From: Chloroflexota bacterium
GTDB lineage: Bacteria > Chloroflexota > UBA6077 > FW602-bin22 > CADDYW01
Assembly: GCA_019690095.1 (NCBI GenBank)
Contig: JADGGD010000001.1
Location: 38,745-102,744 of the forward strand
Direction: 5' to 3'
DNA: 64,000 bases
The notes beneath the pieces were generated by a model, which ran no database searches, was not told where the DNA came from, and saw nothing but the letters and a program-made list of their open reading frames with translations. Shown in pieces: positions 34,777 to 42,893 of the stretch (position 1 is the stretch's first letter; every line of letters starts with the position of its first letter). Both the position numbers and the translations under genes were made by a program.

Positions 34777-35030
34777 GATTCTTCACCGAGCGTTCGAGCC
34801 TCACCTACGTCCTCCGTTGGAGCAGGTATCGGAGACTCCTTGGAATCGTGACCACAGCCACGCCTGTCACCGCTGACGGCTCGACTCCAGCCACGTCGAA
34901 CAGATCACGCGTGGTAACTGCGCGTGATGGGGGCCGCGGAATGACTTGATCACTGCCATCCCGCGCCAATCCAGCCTGCGGGTGGCCGTGACAGCCTGGT
35001 CGCATCCGCTCGTCCAGGCGGGTCCACCAG
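34777..35030 (-). other. Long 5' leader of the LysM-NlpC gene
   Basis: About 255 bases between the promoter and the GTG. It has a perfect 8-bp hairpin (ATCACGCG with CGCGTGAT near 34904-34930). The ydaO blocks are not found. A 66-codon frame (35005-34805) ends 28 bases before the gene, but has no good ribosome site. Whether this is a regulatory RNA is not decided. Confidence 0.4.
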
Positions 35031-35037
35031 CGGCGGC

Positions 35038-35067
35038 ATTATAGAGGCCGGACGTGATCCGCGTCAA
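35038..35067 (-). promoter_or_regulatory. Promoter of the LysM-NlpC / maf unit
   Basis: On the minus strand TTGACG (35067-35062), 18-base spacer and a perfect TATAAT (35043-35038). It is the clearest sigma-70-type promoter in the window. Confidence 0.7.
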
Positions 35068-35090
35068 GCCCCGGAGGCGTTAAGGATGGG

Positions 35091-36548
35091 CTACCCATGC
35101 GGACTGCGGACCGACCCCGCGTCCGTGTGGTCCGGAAGGCGGGCGAACCGTTCGCGCTGGCCGGCGGTCCAGGCGCGGCAGGCCGCGATCGCCTGGCGAG
35201 CCTCCTGGAGCGCCGCCCGAACCCGCCCTGGTGCGGTCCCCCCCGGGATATCCCGCGCGCGAATGGATGCCCAGGTATCGATCCGATAGACATCGCTGTC
35301 GAACAGAGGAGAGATTGCGCGGTACTCCTCCAGGGGGAGGTCCGCCAGGGTATGCCCGGTGGCCAGGCAGCGCTGGACGAGCCGCCCGGTCAGGGTGTGC
35401 GCCTCGCGGAATGGCACCCCCCGGGCGACCAGGTAGTCCGCGACATCGGTTGCCAGGGTGAAGCCGGATGCGGCGGCAGCTGCCAGCCGCTCGGCATTGA
35501 CCCGCGCTGTGGCGAGCATGGCGGACAGAAGGGTGAGCGACGGCAGGAGGGTGTCAATGGTGTCAAACAGGGCTTCCTTGTCCTCCTGAAGGTCGCGGTT
35601 GTAGGTCAGGGGAAGGCCCTTCAAGAGAACAAGCACATGGAGCAGGTGCCCGTAGATACGGCCGGTCTTTCCGCGGATCAGCTCAGCTACGTCAGGATTC
35701 TTCTTCTGGGGCATGAGACTGCTCCCGGTCGTGAACGCGTCACTCAGCTCCAGGTACCCGAACTCACTGGTTGTCCAGAGAACGATCTCTTCGCCGAGCC
35801 GCGAGAGGTGGGCCATCGCCAGGGCGGCCGCGGAGAGGTACTCAACGACGAAGTCGCGGTCGCTGACGGCATCCATGCTGTTGCGCGAGATACTGTCAAA
35901 ACCAAGCTGGGTGGCAACAAACTCCCGGTCAATCGGATAGGGCACGCCGGCGAGTGCTCCGGCTCCCAGGGGAAGGACATTAATGCGGGCAAAGGCCTCC
36001 TGGAAGCGCTCTGCATCGCGGCGCAGCATCTCGTGGTAGGCCAGGAGGTGATGGGCGAGAAGCACTGGCTGAGCCCGCTGAAGATGGGTGTAGCCGGGAG
36101 CGATAATGTCCTGCCACTCATCGGCTCGGTTGCACAGGGTCTCCTGAAGATCGGCAAGCCGATCGATCGTATCGAGGACGGCCTCGCGGAGGAAGAGCCG
36201 CAGATCGAGCGCGACCTGATCGTTGCGGCTGCGCGCCGTGTGGAGCTTCCCGGCCACCGGACCGATCAACTCGCGGAGTCGTGCCTCGACGTGGGTATGA
36301 ACATCCTCCAGGGCGTGTGCGAACTGGATCTGCCCTTTCTGGAAGTCTTCCTCAACCTGGCGAAGCCCCGCCTCGATTTGAGCGGCCTCCTCAGGCGGAA
36401 TGATGCCCTGGCGGCCGAGCATGCGGCAGTGAACAATACTGCCGAGGATATCGTGGTGAAAAAGGCGACGATCAAAGTCGATCGACTGGGTGAACTCCTG
36501 AACGAGCCGATCCGGCTCGCCGCTGAAGCGACCGCCCCAGAGCCTCAC
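35091..36548 (-). CDS. argH: Argininosuccinate lyase
   Basis: 485 residues. It begins LWGGRFSGEPDRLVQEFTQSIDFD, and has the fumarase/lyase signature GSSLMPQKKNPD with TARSRNDQVALDLRLF. It splits argininosuccinate into arginine and fumarate, the last step of arginine synthesis. The length is a little above the usual 460-470. The GTG start follows GGAGGTG at about 6-8 bases. A good promoter lies about 105 bases upstream. No other arg gene is in the window. Confidence 0.95.
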   Translation of the reverse strand: MRLWGGRFSGEPDRLVQEFTQSIDFDRRLFHHDILGSIVHCRMLGRQGIIPPEEAAQIEAGLRQVEEDFQKGQIQFAHALEDVHTHVEARLRELIGPVAGKLHTARSRNDQVALDLRLFLREAVLDTIDRLADLQETLCNRADEWQDIIAPGYTHLQRAQPVLLAHHLLAYHEMLRRDAERFQEAFARINVLPLGAGALAGVPYPIDREFVATQLGFDSISRNSMDAVSDRDFVVEYLSAAALAMAHLSRLGEEIVLWTTSEFGYLELSDAFTTGSSLMPQKKNPDVAELIRGKTGRIYGHLLHVLVLLKGLPLTYNRDLQEDKEALFDTIDTLLPSLTLLSAMLATARVNAERLAAAAASGFTLATDVADYLVARGVPFREAHTLTGRLVQRCLATGHTLADLPLEEYRAISPLFDSDVYRIDTWASIRARDIPGGTAPGRVRAALQEARQAIAACRAWTAGQRERFARLPDHTDAGSVRSPHG

Positions 36549-36652
36549 GCGGTCACCTCCGTGCGACCGCCTCGGGTCACCATGGATCTCCGCCGCGTGC
36601 GGCAGACGTGAAGTTCGGTCATTCCCACCCTCGACCTGATGAGACAGCGAGG

Positions 36653-36681
36653 ATCGTACTGGACGTCCTGCAGAATGTCAA
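36653..36681 (-). promoter_or_regulatory. Promoter of argH
   Basis: On the minus strand TTGACA (36681-36676), 17-base spacer, TACGAT (36658-36653). Confidence 0.65.
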
Positions 36682-36791
36682 ACGGCGGAACGCCAAGCCG
36701 GAAAGGGGGATGCAGTGGGATGCCCTGTTCCCCCGGCCTGGAACGGGTTGTCCAGTGGAGGCACGGTGTTTACCCGTCCTGCCTTGCACTC

Positions 36792-37511
36792 TCAGAGGGG
36801 CGTGGAGAGCAGCCGGATCACCGCGACCAGCAGTACGCCCATGCCAGCAACCGCCAGGCCGAGTGTGAGGGCTAGCTGGCGCTCGTGGAAGCTCAAGTAG
36901 GCCAGGTAAAGAAAGCCGCCCGCACCGAATGCCAGGGCCGCCCCCAGGACAGCCGGCGAGAGGTCCGGGAGCAGGAGGGCAACCACGAGGAATCCGACCA
37001 CGATCAGAAACCAGGTGATGCCGTTGCGGATGAGGGCGTCGCGGATGGTAAGGCCCGCGGCCACCAGCAGTGCGATAACCGCGCTGACCTCTGGAATGAG
37101 GTGGAGGATCAGGCCGATGGAAACGATCAGGCCCGTGATCAGGTTGATCCCATAGCTGCTGGCGGTGACTGCACCTTCAAGAAACGAGTGCAGCCAGATG
37201 CCGAGGGTCGCTGCCCAGGCCATGCCGTGCCGGCCGAGCAGATCCAGACCATTACGGACCGCACCGAAGGTGATGAGACCAATAGCAAGCCAGAGCCAGG
37301 CCGATAGCCCCGCTCGCTCCAGGGCCTCGGGCATCATCTCGAATGCCGCGGCGCCGAGGAAGATGCCTGCAGCGAGGGGAAGGAGCCAGGGCCAGCGGCG
37401 AACGGCCGCCTCCGCGTGCTCGCTTGTGGCTCTGCCGCCATCTGGCTGTCCTTCTGCGGGCACGCGTCGGCGCTCCCTGGCATCTCTTCCGGCGATCGGG
37501 CTGCGTCTCAT
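36792..37511 (-). CDS. ZIP-like metal transporter family protein
   Basis: 239 residues, about seven or eight helices. LHSFLEGAVTASSYG fits the ZIP TM4 HNxxE-type metal site and LHLIPEVSAVIALL fits the TM5 HxIPE site; both are partly changed (HSFLEG and HLIPEV), so transport of zinc or another divalent metal is likely but not sure. ALAFGAGGFLYLAYLSF is also typical of ZIP proteins. The ATG overlaps the rpoN stop (ATGA), so it is the last gene of the sigma-54 unit. The first 40 residues are charged and soluble. Confidence 0.72.
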   Translation of the reverse strand: MRRSPIAGRDARERRRVPAEGQPDGGRATSEHAEAAVRRWPWLLPLAAGIFLGAAAFEMMPEALERAGLSAWLWLAIGLITFGAVRNGLDLLGRHGMAWAATLGIWLHSFLEGAVTASSYGINLITGLIVSIGLILHLIPEVSAVIALLVAAGLTIRDALIRNGITWFLIVVGFLVVALLLPDLSPAVLGAALAFGAGGFLYLAYLSFHERQLALTLGLAVAGMGVLLVAVIRLLSTPL

Positions 37512-38920
37512 CGCAGGGACGACGGAAGAATCCCCAGTTGCTCGCGATACTTCGCGACCGTTCGCCGTGCGATGACGATCCCCCGGCGTGCGAGCTCGTC
37601 AGCGATCTCCTGATCGGTCAGGGGCGAGGTCTCGCTTGCGATCAGTTCCTTAATGACATCCATCACGCTGAGCGAGGCCGTGAAAAAGTCGCTGAAGGGG
37701 ATGACCTTGCGGGACGGCAACATCACGTACTTCGAGGCGGTAGCCCGACTGACGGTGGACTCGTGCATGCCGAGATGGTAGGCCACTGCGGCCCGGGTGA
37801 GCGGCTTCAGGTGGCGAATTCCGTGGAGAAGGAAGTCCTTCTGGGCCTCGACGATGTACTCGGTGATCTTCTGGAGGGTCTGGCGCCGCTGATTGATATT
37901 GGCGATGAAGAGCTTCGCGCGCGAGACATACTGTCGAATGTGGCGTTTCTCGTCGTCGGTGAAGCGGTCTGGCTCCTGCTCCAGGCGAGCCGCGAGCTGC
38001 TGATAGAGGGGGGTGATGCGCAGAAAGAAACGCTTCGACTCGATGACCTCGACCTCAAAGGTATCCTTCTCGGCCTGGGTGATGATCACGTCGGGCAAGA
38101 CAATGGACGAGCGGTTCTCGTTAATTCCTGGATCTGGCGTTCCATAGCCCTGGGCGGGATACGGGTTCAGCCGTCGGCGGATGAACTCGCTCGCCTCGTT
38201 CACCTCCTCGAGGGTAAGCCCCAGCTCGCTGGCGATCTTGTTGTACTTGTGCTCAGCCAGCTCCTGGAGATGCGAGCGGACGATGGCTGCAGCGGCCGGA
38301 CAGCGGATCCCCTCACCCTCGAGATAGGCGATCTGAATCAGAAGGCACTCCCGCAGATCGCGCGCGCCGATGCCGATCGGCTCGAGTGACTGGAGCGCCG
38401 CAAGGACCCGCTCTACCGCATCGACCGGTACGTCGAGCTGATGAGCGGCCTCCTCCACGCTACACTGGAGATAGCCATTGTCGTTCAAATTCCCGACAAG
38501 GTACGTCGCAATCGGCATATCATCGGCCGGGAGCATCGCCTGCAGGTCGTTGAGCAGGCGTTCTGAGAGGCTCATTTGTGCCGCGACCTGGGTAAATGGG
38601 TCGAAGTCATCCTCGACCGGCGGAGCTGAGAGGCTCAGATCGCCGACGTAGTCATCCGAGCCGTCAATATCGCTGTCAGGGTTGGCGATCGGCGCTTTCT
38701 GCTGGCTGAGGCAGGCCGGGCAGATGCTTCCCTGGAGCGGGCCGCCGCAGACCGGGCAGGTCTCTTTCTCGAGGAGCTCGAGGGCCGGGTTTTCGGCCAG
38801 CTCCTGGGCGATCGCCTGCTGCAGCTCCTGGGACGAGAGCTCGAGGATGTAGCTGGCGGCGACCAGACGGGGTGATACCTTCATCCCCATCTGGGCCGAG
38901 ACTTCCTGTGTCAGCTCCAC
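37508..38920 (-). CDS. rpoN: RNA polymerase sigma-54 factor
   Basis: 470 residues. Region I is glutamine- and leucine-rich (QELQQAIAQELAENPALELLE). A zinc ribbon-like insert (CPVCGG and CPAC, Cys55, 58, 67, 70) follows, which is not in the classical proteobacterial factor. The core-binding region and the HTH (LKPLTRAAVAYHLGMHESTVSRAT) are intact, and the RpoN box ARRTVAKYRE (451-460) marks the C-terminus. It binds -24/-12 promoters and needs an AAA+ activator. GTG 38920 was chosen because GGAG lies 10 bases upstream; a GTG 42 bases earlier would overlap the kinase gene. Confidence 0.94.
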   Translation of the reverse strand: MELTQEVSAQMGMKVSPRLVAASYILELSSQELQQAIAQELAENPALELLEKETCPVCGGPLQGSICPACLSQQKAPIANPDSDIDGSDDYVGDLSLSAPPVEDDFDPFTQVAAQMSLSERLLNDLQAMLPADDMPIATYLVGNLNDNGYLQCSVEEAAHQLDVPVDAVERVLAALQSLEPIGIGARDLRECLLIQIAYLEGEGIRCPAAAAIVRSHLQELAEHKYNKIASELGLTLEEVNEASEFIRRRLNPYPAQGYGTPDPGINENRSSIVLPDVIITQAEKDTFEVEVIESKRFFLRITPLYQQLAARLEQEPDRFTDDEKRHIRQYVSRAKLFIANINQRRQTLQKITEYIVEAQKDFLLHGIRHLKPLTRAAVAYHLGMHESTVSRATASKYVMLPSRKVIPFSDFFTASLSVMDVIKELIASETSPLTDQEIADELARRGIVIARRTVAKYREQLGILPSSLR

Positions 38921-38939
38921 TCCTGGCGATCTCCTTTCC

Positions 38940-39734
38940 TCAACCGTCTCGGCCGGCAGCACGACCGCCCGGGAGAGTGACTGCCAGGCGAACGCGCGTC
39001 CCGGCGATAGCTTCGCTCCGAACTGCTCCTCCCTGGATCTGGATCAGGCGGCGGCCAATGAAGAGCTCCAGGCCGCCGGTATGCCGGGAAGTTGTGTCCT
39101 CGCTTTCCTGGCCGCGCGCCGGCTGGGCACTGGCGGTCTTCCCGACGCCTGGTAGACCCCGAGGGGTCATCACGATCATCGTTGTCTCGCGACCGGAACG
39201 GGCGGTGATCTCGACCGGGCTGCCGTCGGCAGAGCGTGCAATCCATCCCATGAGCATGGCAAGGGCTGAGCCGGTGATCGAGGGATCACACTGGACAACG
39301 CGCGTGCTCGAGCGCGCGGGTGGATGCCAGATTGTCTTCACCCCCAGGCGAGCCACCTGCTCGATCGCAGAGGTGATGAGCCCATCGATCCGGGTGGGGC
39401 GCGGCACCGGCGGGGAGCCATGCTCGACCGCGTGGAGAAGCACGAGCTGCTCGAGCAAAGCCGCGACGTAGTTGGCCTCGACCAGCACACGCTCCAGGCA
39501 GATGCGGGTTGGAGGCGGTAGTTCGGACTGGCGGAGCGCGAGCTGGCTGAGCCCCTTGATCGCGGTGACCGGATTTCGGAGGTCGTGCGCGATCATGGCG
39601 ACCAGATCGATGGCCTCGCCGTCGTGCTGTACCAGTGGATCTGACATGCCGCAACGCGGCCGCTCTCCCGATCGGTCATGCCAGCGCGGTCTTTCTGCCG
39701 GTGGTGCAAGTTTCGTGCCGACCACGAGGCTCAT
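38940..39734 (-). CDS. Degenerate cytoplasmic histidine kinase
   Basis: 264 residues, no membrane helix. The H-box AMIAHDLRNPVTAIK (His50) is intact. The ATPase domain is damaged: no N-box asparagine (ALAMLMGWIARS), no DxGxG (MTPRGLPG), and the G2 box is GGLELF with no ATP lid. It may accept and pass phosphate but probably cannot use ATP. It overlaps the BON gene stop (ATGA) and ends just before rpoN. The response regulator that may pair with it is the NtrC-type protein four genes upstream. A start at 39647 is an alternative. Confidence 0.72.
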   Translation of the reverse strand: MSLVVGTKLAPPAERPRWHDRSGERPRCGMSDPLVQHDGEAIDLVAMIAHDLRNPVTAIKGLSQLALRQSELPPPTRICLERVLVEANYVAALLEQLVLLHAVEHGSPPVPRPTRIDGLITSAIEQVARLGVKTIWHPPARSSTRVVQCDPSITGSALAMLMGWIARSADGSPVEITARSGRETTMIVMTPRGLPGVGKTASAQPARGQESEDTTSRHTGGLELFIGRRLIQIQGGAVRSEAIAGTRVRLAVTLPGGRAAGRDG

Positions 39735-40534
39735 GGGGCATCGCTGGTCTGGAGACCTTCGATCTCGAGTTCTTCCTGAACGTCCAGGACCCCCGGTACG
39801 CGCCAGGCAACCGCCTCGGCGAGTTCGGCGTCGGTGAGCGACGGGACCACGCCGCGCAGATGAACGACTCGCCGCCGAACGGTCACGTGGATTGGCAGGT
39901 CGCTGGTAGCGGCATCTTCCTTGAGAGCGAGCCGCACCTCGCGGGCAATCTCGTCATCTCCGGTGAGGAGGGCATGCGGGAGCTGCTCGAGATCGATCGG
40001 CGCATCGAAGGTTGTCGGGGCGAATCCTCCGACGATCTCGTAGCCGCCCGCCTCTCGCGGGGCACGCTCGATAACCGGGTCAGTTGGCGGGAAGAAGGGC
40101 TGGGCCTCGTCAGCGGCGATGGCGGTGTCGGTCGTGCCGATATCGCGGGTGAAGCGTTCCTCGGTCGGGGTCGCGTACTGGAGGTGGGCGAGTGCGATCT
40201 CGGCAGCCAGCTCCGGCTCGCTGACCGCGCGTCGGACCCGGATCTCGCCGATCAGGGGGTCCACGATGAGGCGGTTCGTCACGCGGGTCACGCCGGTGAC
40301 CTCCCGCGTCAGTCGCTCTGCGGTCAGGCGGGCCTCGTTGGTGCGGACTGCTCCGTCCAGGGTGACCACGCCGGTGGGATCAGCGGAGATGACCAGGCCG
40401 AATACCGGGACGGGCGACAGCGCTGTCCGAACGCGCTCCGGAAGGTCGAACGTGCGTGCAGGGGGAACGGTTGGCCGTGGACGCCACCGCGCGCCGCGGC
40501 GAGTTATCCCGATGTGCCTGTCCTCGCCTTCCAC
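39731..40534 (-). CDS. Double BON-domain protein
   Basis: 267 residues without signal peptide or membrane helix. The first BON domain (about 32-95) includes SADPTGVVTLDGAVRTNEAR and VTGVTRVTNRLIV. The second (about 195-262) includes IHVTVRRRVVHLRGVVPS and VAWRVPGVLDVQEELEI. The linker is acidic. BON domains bind lipid or cell wall material, and some act as osmotic sensors. Starts at a GTG with GGAGGAG before it. It is coupled to the histidine kinase, so it may carry a signal to it. Confidence 0.72.
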   Translation of the reverse strand: MEGEDRHIGITRRGARWRPRPTVPPARTFDLPERVRTALSPVPVFGLVISADPTGVVTLDGAVRTNEARLTAERLTREVTGVTRVTNRLIVDPLIGEIRVRRAVSEPELAAEIALAHLQYATPTEERFTRDIGTTDTAIAADEAQPFFPPTDPVIERAPREAGGYEIVGGFAPTTFDAPIDLEQLPHALLTGDDEIAREVRLALKEDAATSDLPIHVTVRRRVVHLRGVVPSLTDAELAEAVAWRVPGVLDVQEELEIEGLQTSDAP

Positions 40535-40622
40535 TCGCTCCTCCGTCCACGGCCAGTCGGGTCATCCGGGCAGAAAGCGTACCATCGCGAAGAGGCTCAC
40601 CTTCGCAAGGGATCAAGCGCGC

Positions 40623-41255
40623 TCAGCGTCCTCCCTTGAGGCCCGAGATGAACTCCGACGCCTGCTTGCGGGTGAGCTCGTGCGGGCGTGCTCCGAAAAG
40701 CGCCTGCGACCGCTCGTCCACCTCGGTCTCCGAAAGGTTGTGCTGATCCCGAGCAATCGAGTAGATTGCCCGAACCTGGGCCGGGGTCGCGAGCCCGTTT
40801 GCGGATGCGACCGGTCGGTGAGACGCGGTTTCCTCGGATGCGGCGATCACCCGCCCGTCGGACACCGGGAGCGCGGTCAGTTCCTCGGCGTCGGCAATCT
40901 CTTCGAAGGCCACGACCCCCACGTTGACCGCGTCCCGCAGGGCGCGTGCCTTAGCGCGCGTCTCGGCCAGTCGAATAGTGCACGTCAGCATGGCGCGCGA
41001 GACATTGGCCGGGCTGGCATCGCCGATGCCGGAGAAGGTCCCGCGGTCGGTCTCGACCTCGGCGTGGACGATCGCCGTCTGCCCGTTTTCCTCGTTCGGC
41101 ACCTGGATCAGGCGTGTCCGGATGGCACGCAGGCCCTGGGAATGCGCCAGATCAAGCAGGCCCGCGTACAGAACGAAGGTCCGCCCCTGACGCTCGACGA
41201 TAAACTCTCGCTTGACCACCGTGATCTCCTTGGCCGGGGCATCCTGTCCCGACAT
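40623..41255 (-). CDS. Unrecognised protein, possible ssDNA-annealing or nucleic acid factor
   Basis: 210 residues. The first part (about 12-125: REFIVERQGRTFVLYAGLLD, GDASPANVSRAMLTC, RLAETRAKARALRDAVNVG) resembles a conserved domain from Chloroflexota and some phages that I associate with Rad52-like or RecT-like annealing proteins, without certainty. A C-terminal helical part (LATPAQVRAIYSIARDQHN, HELTRKQASEFISGLK) occurs in phage recombinase-like proteins. The ATG 41255 was chosen although the ribosome site is poor. It sits between the NtrC-type gene and the BON gene. The link with sigma-54 control is only by position. Confidence 0.5.
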   Translation of the reverse strand: MSGQDAPAKEITVVKREFIVERQGRTFVLYAGLLDLAHSQGLRAIRTRLIQVPNEENGQTAIVHAEVETDRGTFSGIGDASPANVSRAMLTCTIRLAETRAKARALRDAVNVGVVAFEEIADAEELTALPVSDGRVIAASEETASHRPVASANGLATPAQVRAIYSIARDQHNLSETEVDERSQALFGARPHELTRKQASEFISGLKGGR

Positions 41256-41323
41256 AGAACAAATGATCTGATCCCATGATACTGGACGCGGGCACGATGT
41301 CAAGATGGCCCGGCCGCGTGGAG

Positions 41324-42748
41324 TCACGAGGGGGCTGATGCGCCCGTCCCGACCGGTGCCGCGGCCGTCTCCAGCGCGGGCTCGATATTGAGGTCCCGCA
41401 TGCGGGCCAGGAGCTGCCGGCGGGGAAGACCAAGAGCATGCGCGGCAGCGCTCCGATCCCCGCCGTGCTGGCGCAGGGCTTCCAGGATCATCAGCCGCTC
41501 CACATCAGCGATGGTCGCCTCGAGCGTGACGCCGTTACGGACCCGGTCGCCCACGTCAATGATCCGGTTCGTCGAGACAGGCGTCAGGAGCAGATGACGG
41601 CCGGTGATCACTCCTCCCTGGGCCAGGACTACAGCGCGCTCGATCGTGTTCTCGAGCTCGCGTACATTTCCTGGCCAGTCGTGGCGCATGAGGAGTTCGA
41701 TCGCTTCATCGGTGATCTTGGCTGGCGGCGCGCCCGGGGCAAACCGGTGCTTATCCAGGAAGTGCTCGACCAGGAAGGGGATGTCATCCTTGCGCTCGCG
41801 CAAGGGCGGCATGTGGATCGTAATGACGTTGAGCCGATAGTACAGGTCGGCACGGAAACGGCCCGCCTCGACTTCCTCCAGAAGATTCTTGTTCGTCGCG
41901 GCAACGACCCGCGTGTCGACCTTGATCGGGACGTTCCCGCCCACGCGTTCGAACTCGCGCTCCTGGAGGACACGCAGTAACTTCTTCTGGGTCCCGAGGG
42001 ACATCTCCCCGATCTCATCCAGGAAGATCGTCCCCTTGTTCGCCAGCTCGAAGCGCCCCTTCCGCTGGGTGTAGGCGCTGGTGAACGAGCCCTTCTCGTG
42101 TCCAAAGAGCTCGCTCTCCAGCAGGGTCTCCGGAAGCGAGGCACAGGCGACCTTGACCAGGGGAGCAGTGCGCCGGAGCGAATTGAAGTGAATCGTCTCA
42201 GCGACCAGCTCCTTGCCAGTGCCGGTCTCTCCCATAATCAGGACAGTGGCGTCGGTCCGGGCAACCTTGCCGATCGTCTTGTAGATCTCAAGCATACAGC
42301 TGCTGCGGCCGACGATTCGCTCGGTTGGGTCCCGTGCCCCGACCTGAGTGCGCAGGGCTCTGACCTCAGCAGTGAGCTCCTGATACTCGAAGAAGCGGCG
42401 GATCGTCACCAGGACATCTTCGATCTCGAACGGCTTGGTGATGTAGTCGTGGGCGCCCAGCTGGATTGCCTTGATGGCAATATTGGCGGTGCCAAAAGCG
42501 GTCATCAGGATGACCGGGACACCCAGGCCCTGGTCGGTGATCCGCTGGAGGATGTCCATCCCACTGAGTTCGGGCATGCGGAGGTCCATGAGGAGGAGAT
42601 CGACGGGCTTGCCATCGGAGAGGAGGTTGATGACTTCGCCGCCCGTTCGCGCCTCGCTGACGCGGTATCCATCGCCTTCGAGGAGAGAGCGCAAGAGCGC
42701 TCGAATTGATGCATCATCGTCCGCGATCAGGATATGTCGTTTCGTCAT
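41324..42748 (-). CDS. NtrC-family sigma-54-dependent response regulator
   Basis: 474 residues. Receiver domain with Asp55 (LLLMDLRMPE) and Lys105; AAA+ domain with Walker A GETGTGKE (173-180), Walker B IFLDEIGE (241-248) and sensor and arginine finger regions intact; Fis-like HTH at the end (RSAAAHALGLPRRQLLARM). The sigma-54 contact loop, normally GAFTGA, reads GSFTSA (220-225). It should activate -24/-12 promoters when phosphorylated. The gene precedes the unknown, BON, kinase and rpoN genes on the same strand and is a likely partner of them. Confidence 0.93.
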   Translation of the reverse strand: MTKRHILIADDDASIRALLRSLLEGDGYRVSEARTGGEVINLLSDGKPVDLLLMDLRMPELSGMDILQRITDQGLGVPVILMTAFGTANIAIKAIQLGAHDYITKPFEIEDVLVTIRRFFEYQELTAEVRALRTQVGARDPTERIVGRSSCMLEIYKTIGKVARTDATVLIMGETGTGKELVAETIHFNSLRRTAPLVKVACASLPETLLESELFGHEKGSFTSAYTQRKGRFELANKGTIFLDEIGEMSLGTQKKLLRVLQEREFERVGGNVPIKVDTRVVAATNKNLLEEVEAGRFRADLYYRLNVITIHMPPLRERKDDIPFLVEHFLDKHRFAPGAPPAKITDEAIELLMRHDWPGNVRELENTIERAVVLAQGGVITGRHLLLTPVSTNRIIDVGDRVRNGVTLEATIADVERLMILEALRQHGGDRSAAAHALGLPRRQLLARMRDLNIEPALETAAAPVGTGASAPS

Positions 42749-42893
42749 CGAAACCCTCGTGCGAGACCGGCAGTCCGTCGCTGGACTCGCTTAATTATAT
42801 GGTCGCCTGCTTCTGGACGCAAACGGGCGCCCGTGTGCCGGTGGAGCACCTCCCGTGCGGCGTGAGGGGAGTCCCCCCGGGGTCGGCCGGGGG

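Noticed and set aside
34805..35005. 66-residue ORF in the LysM-NlpC leader
   Set aside because: No good ribosome site; kept only as a note on the leader.
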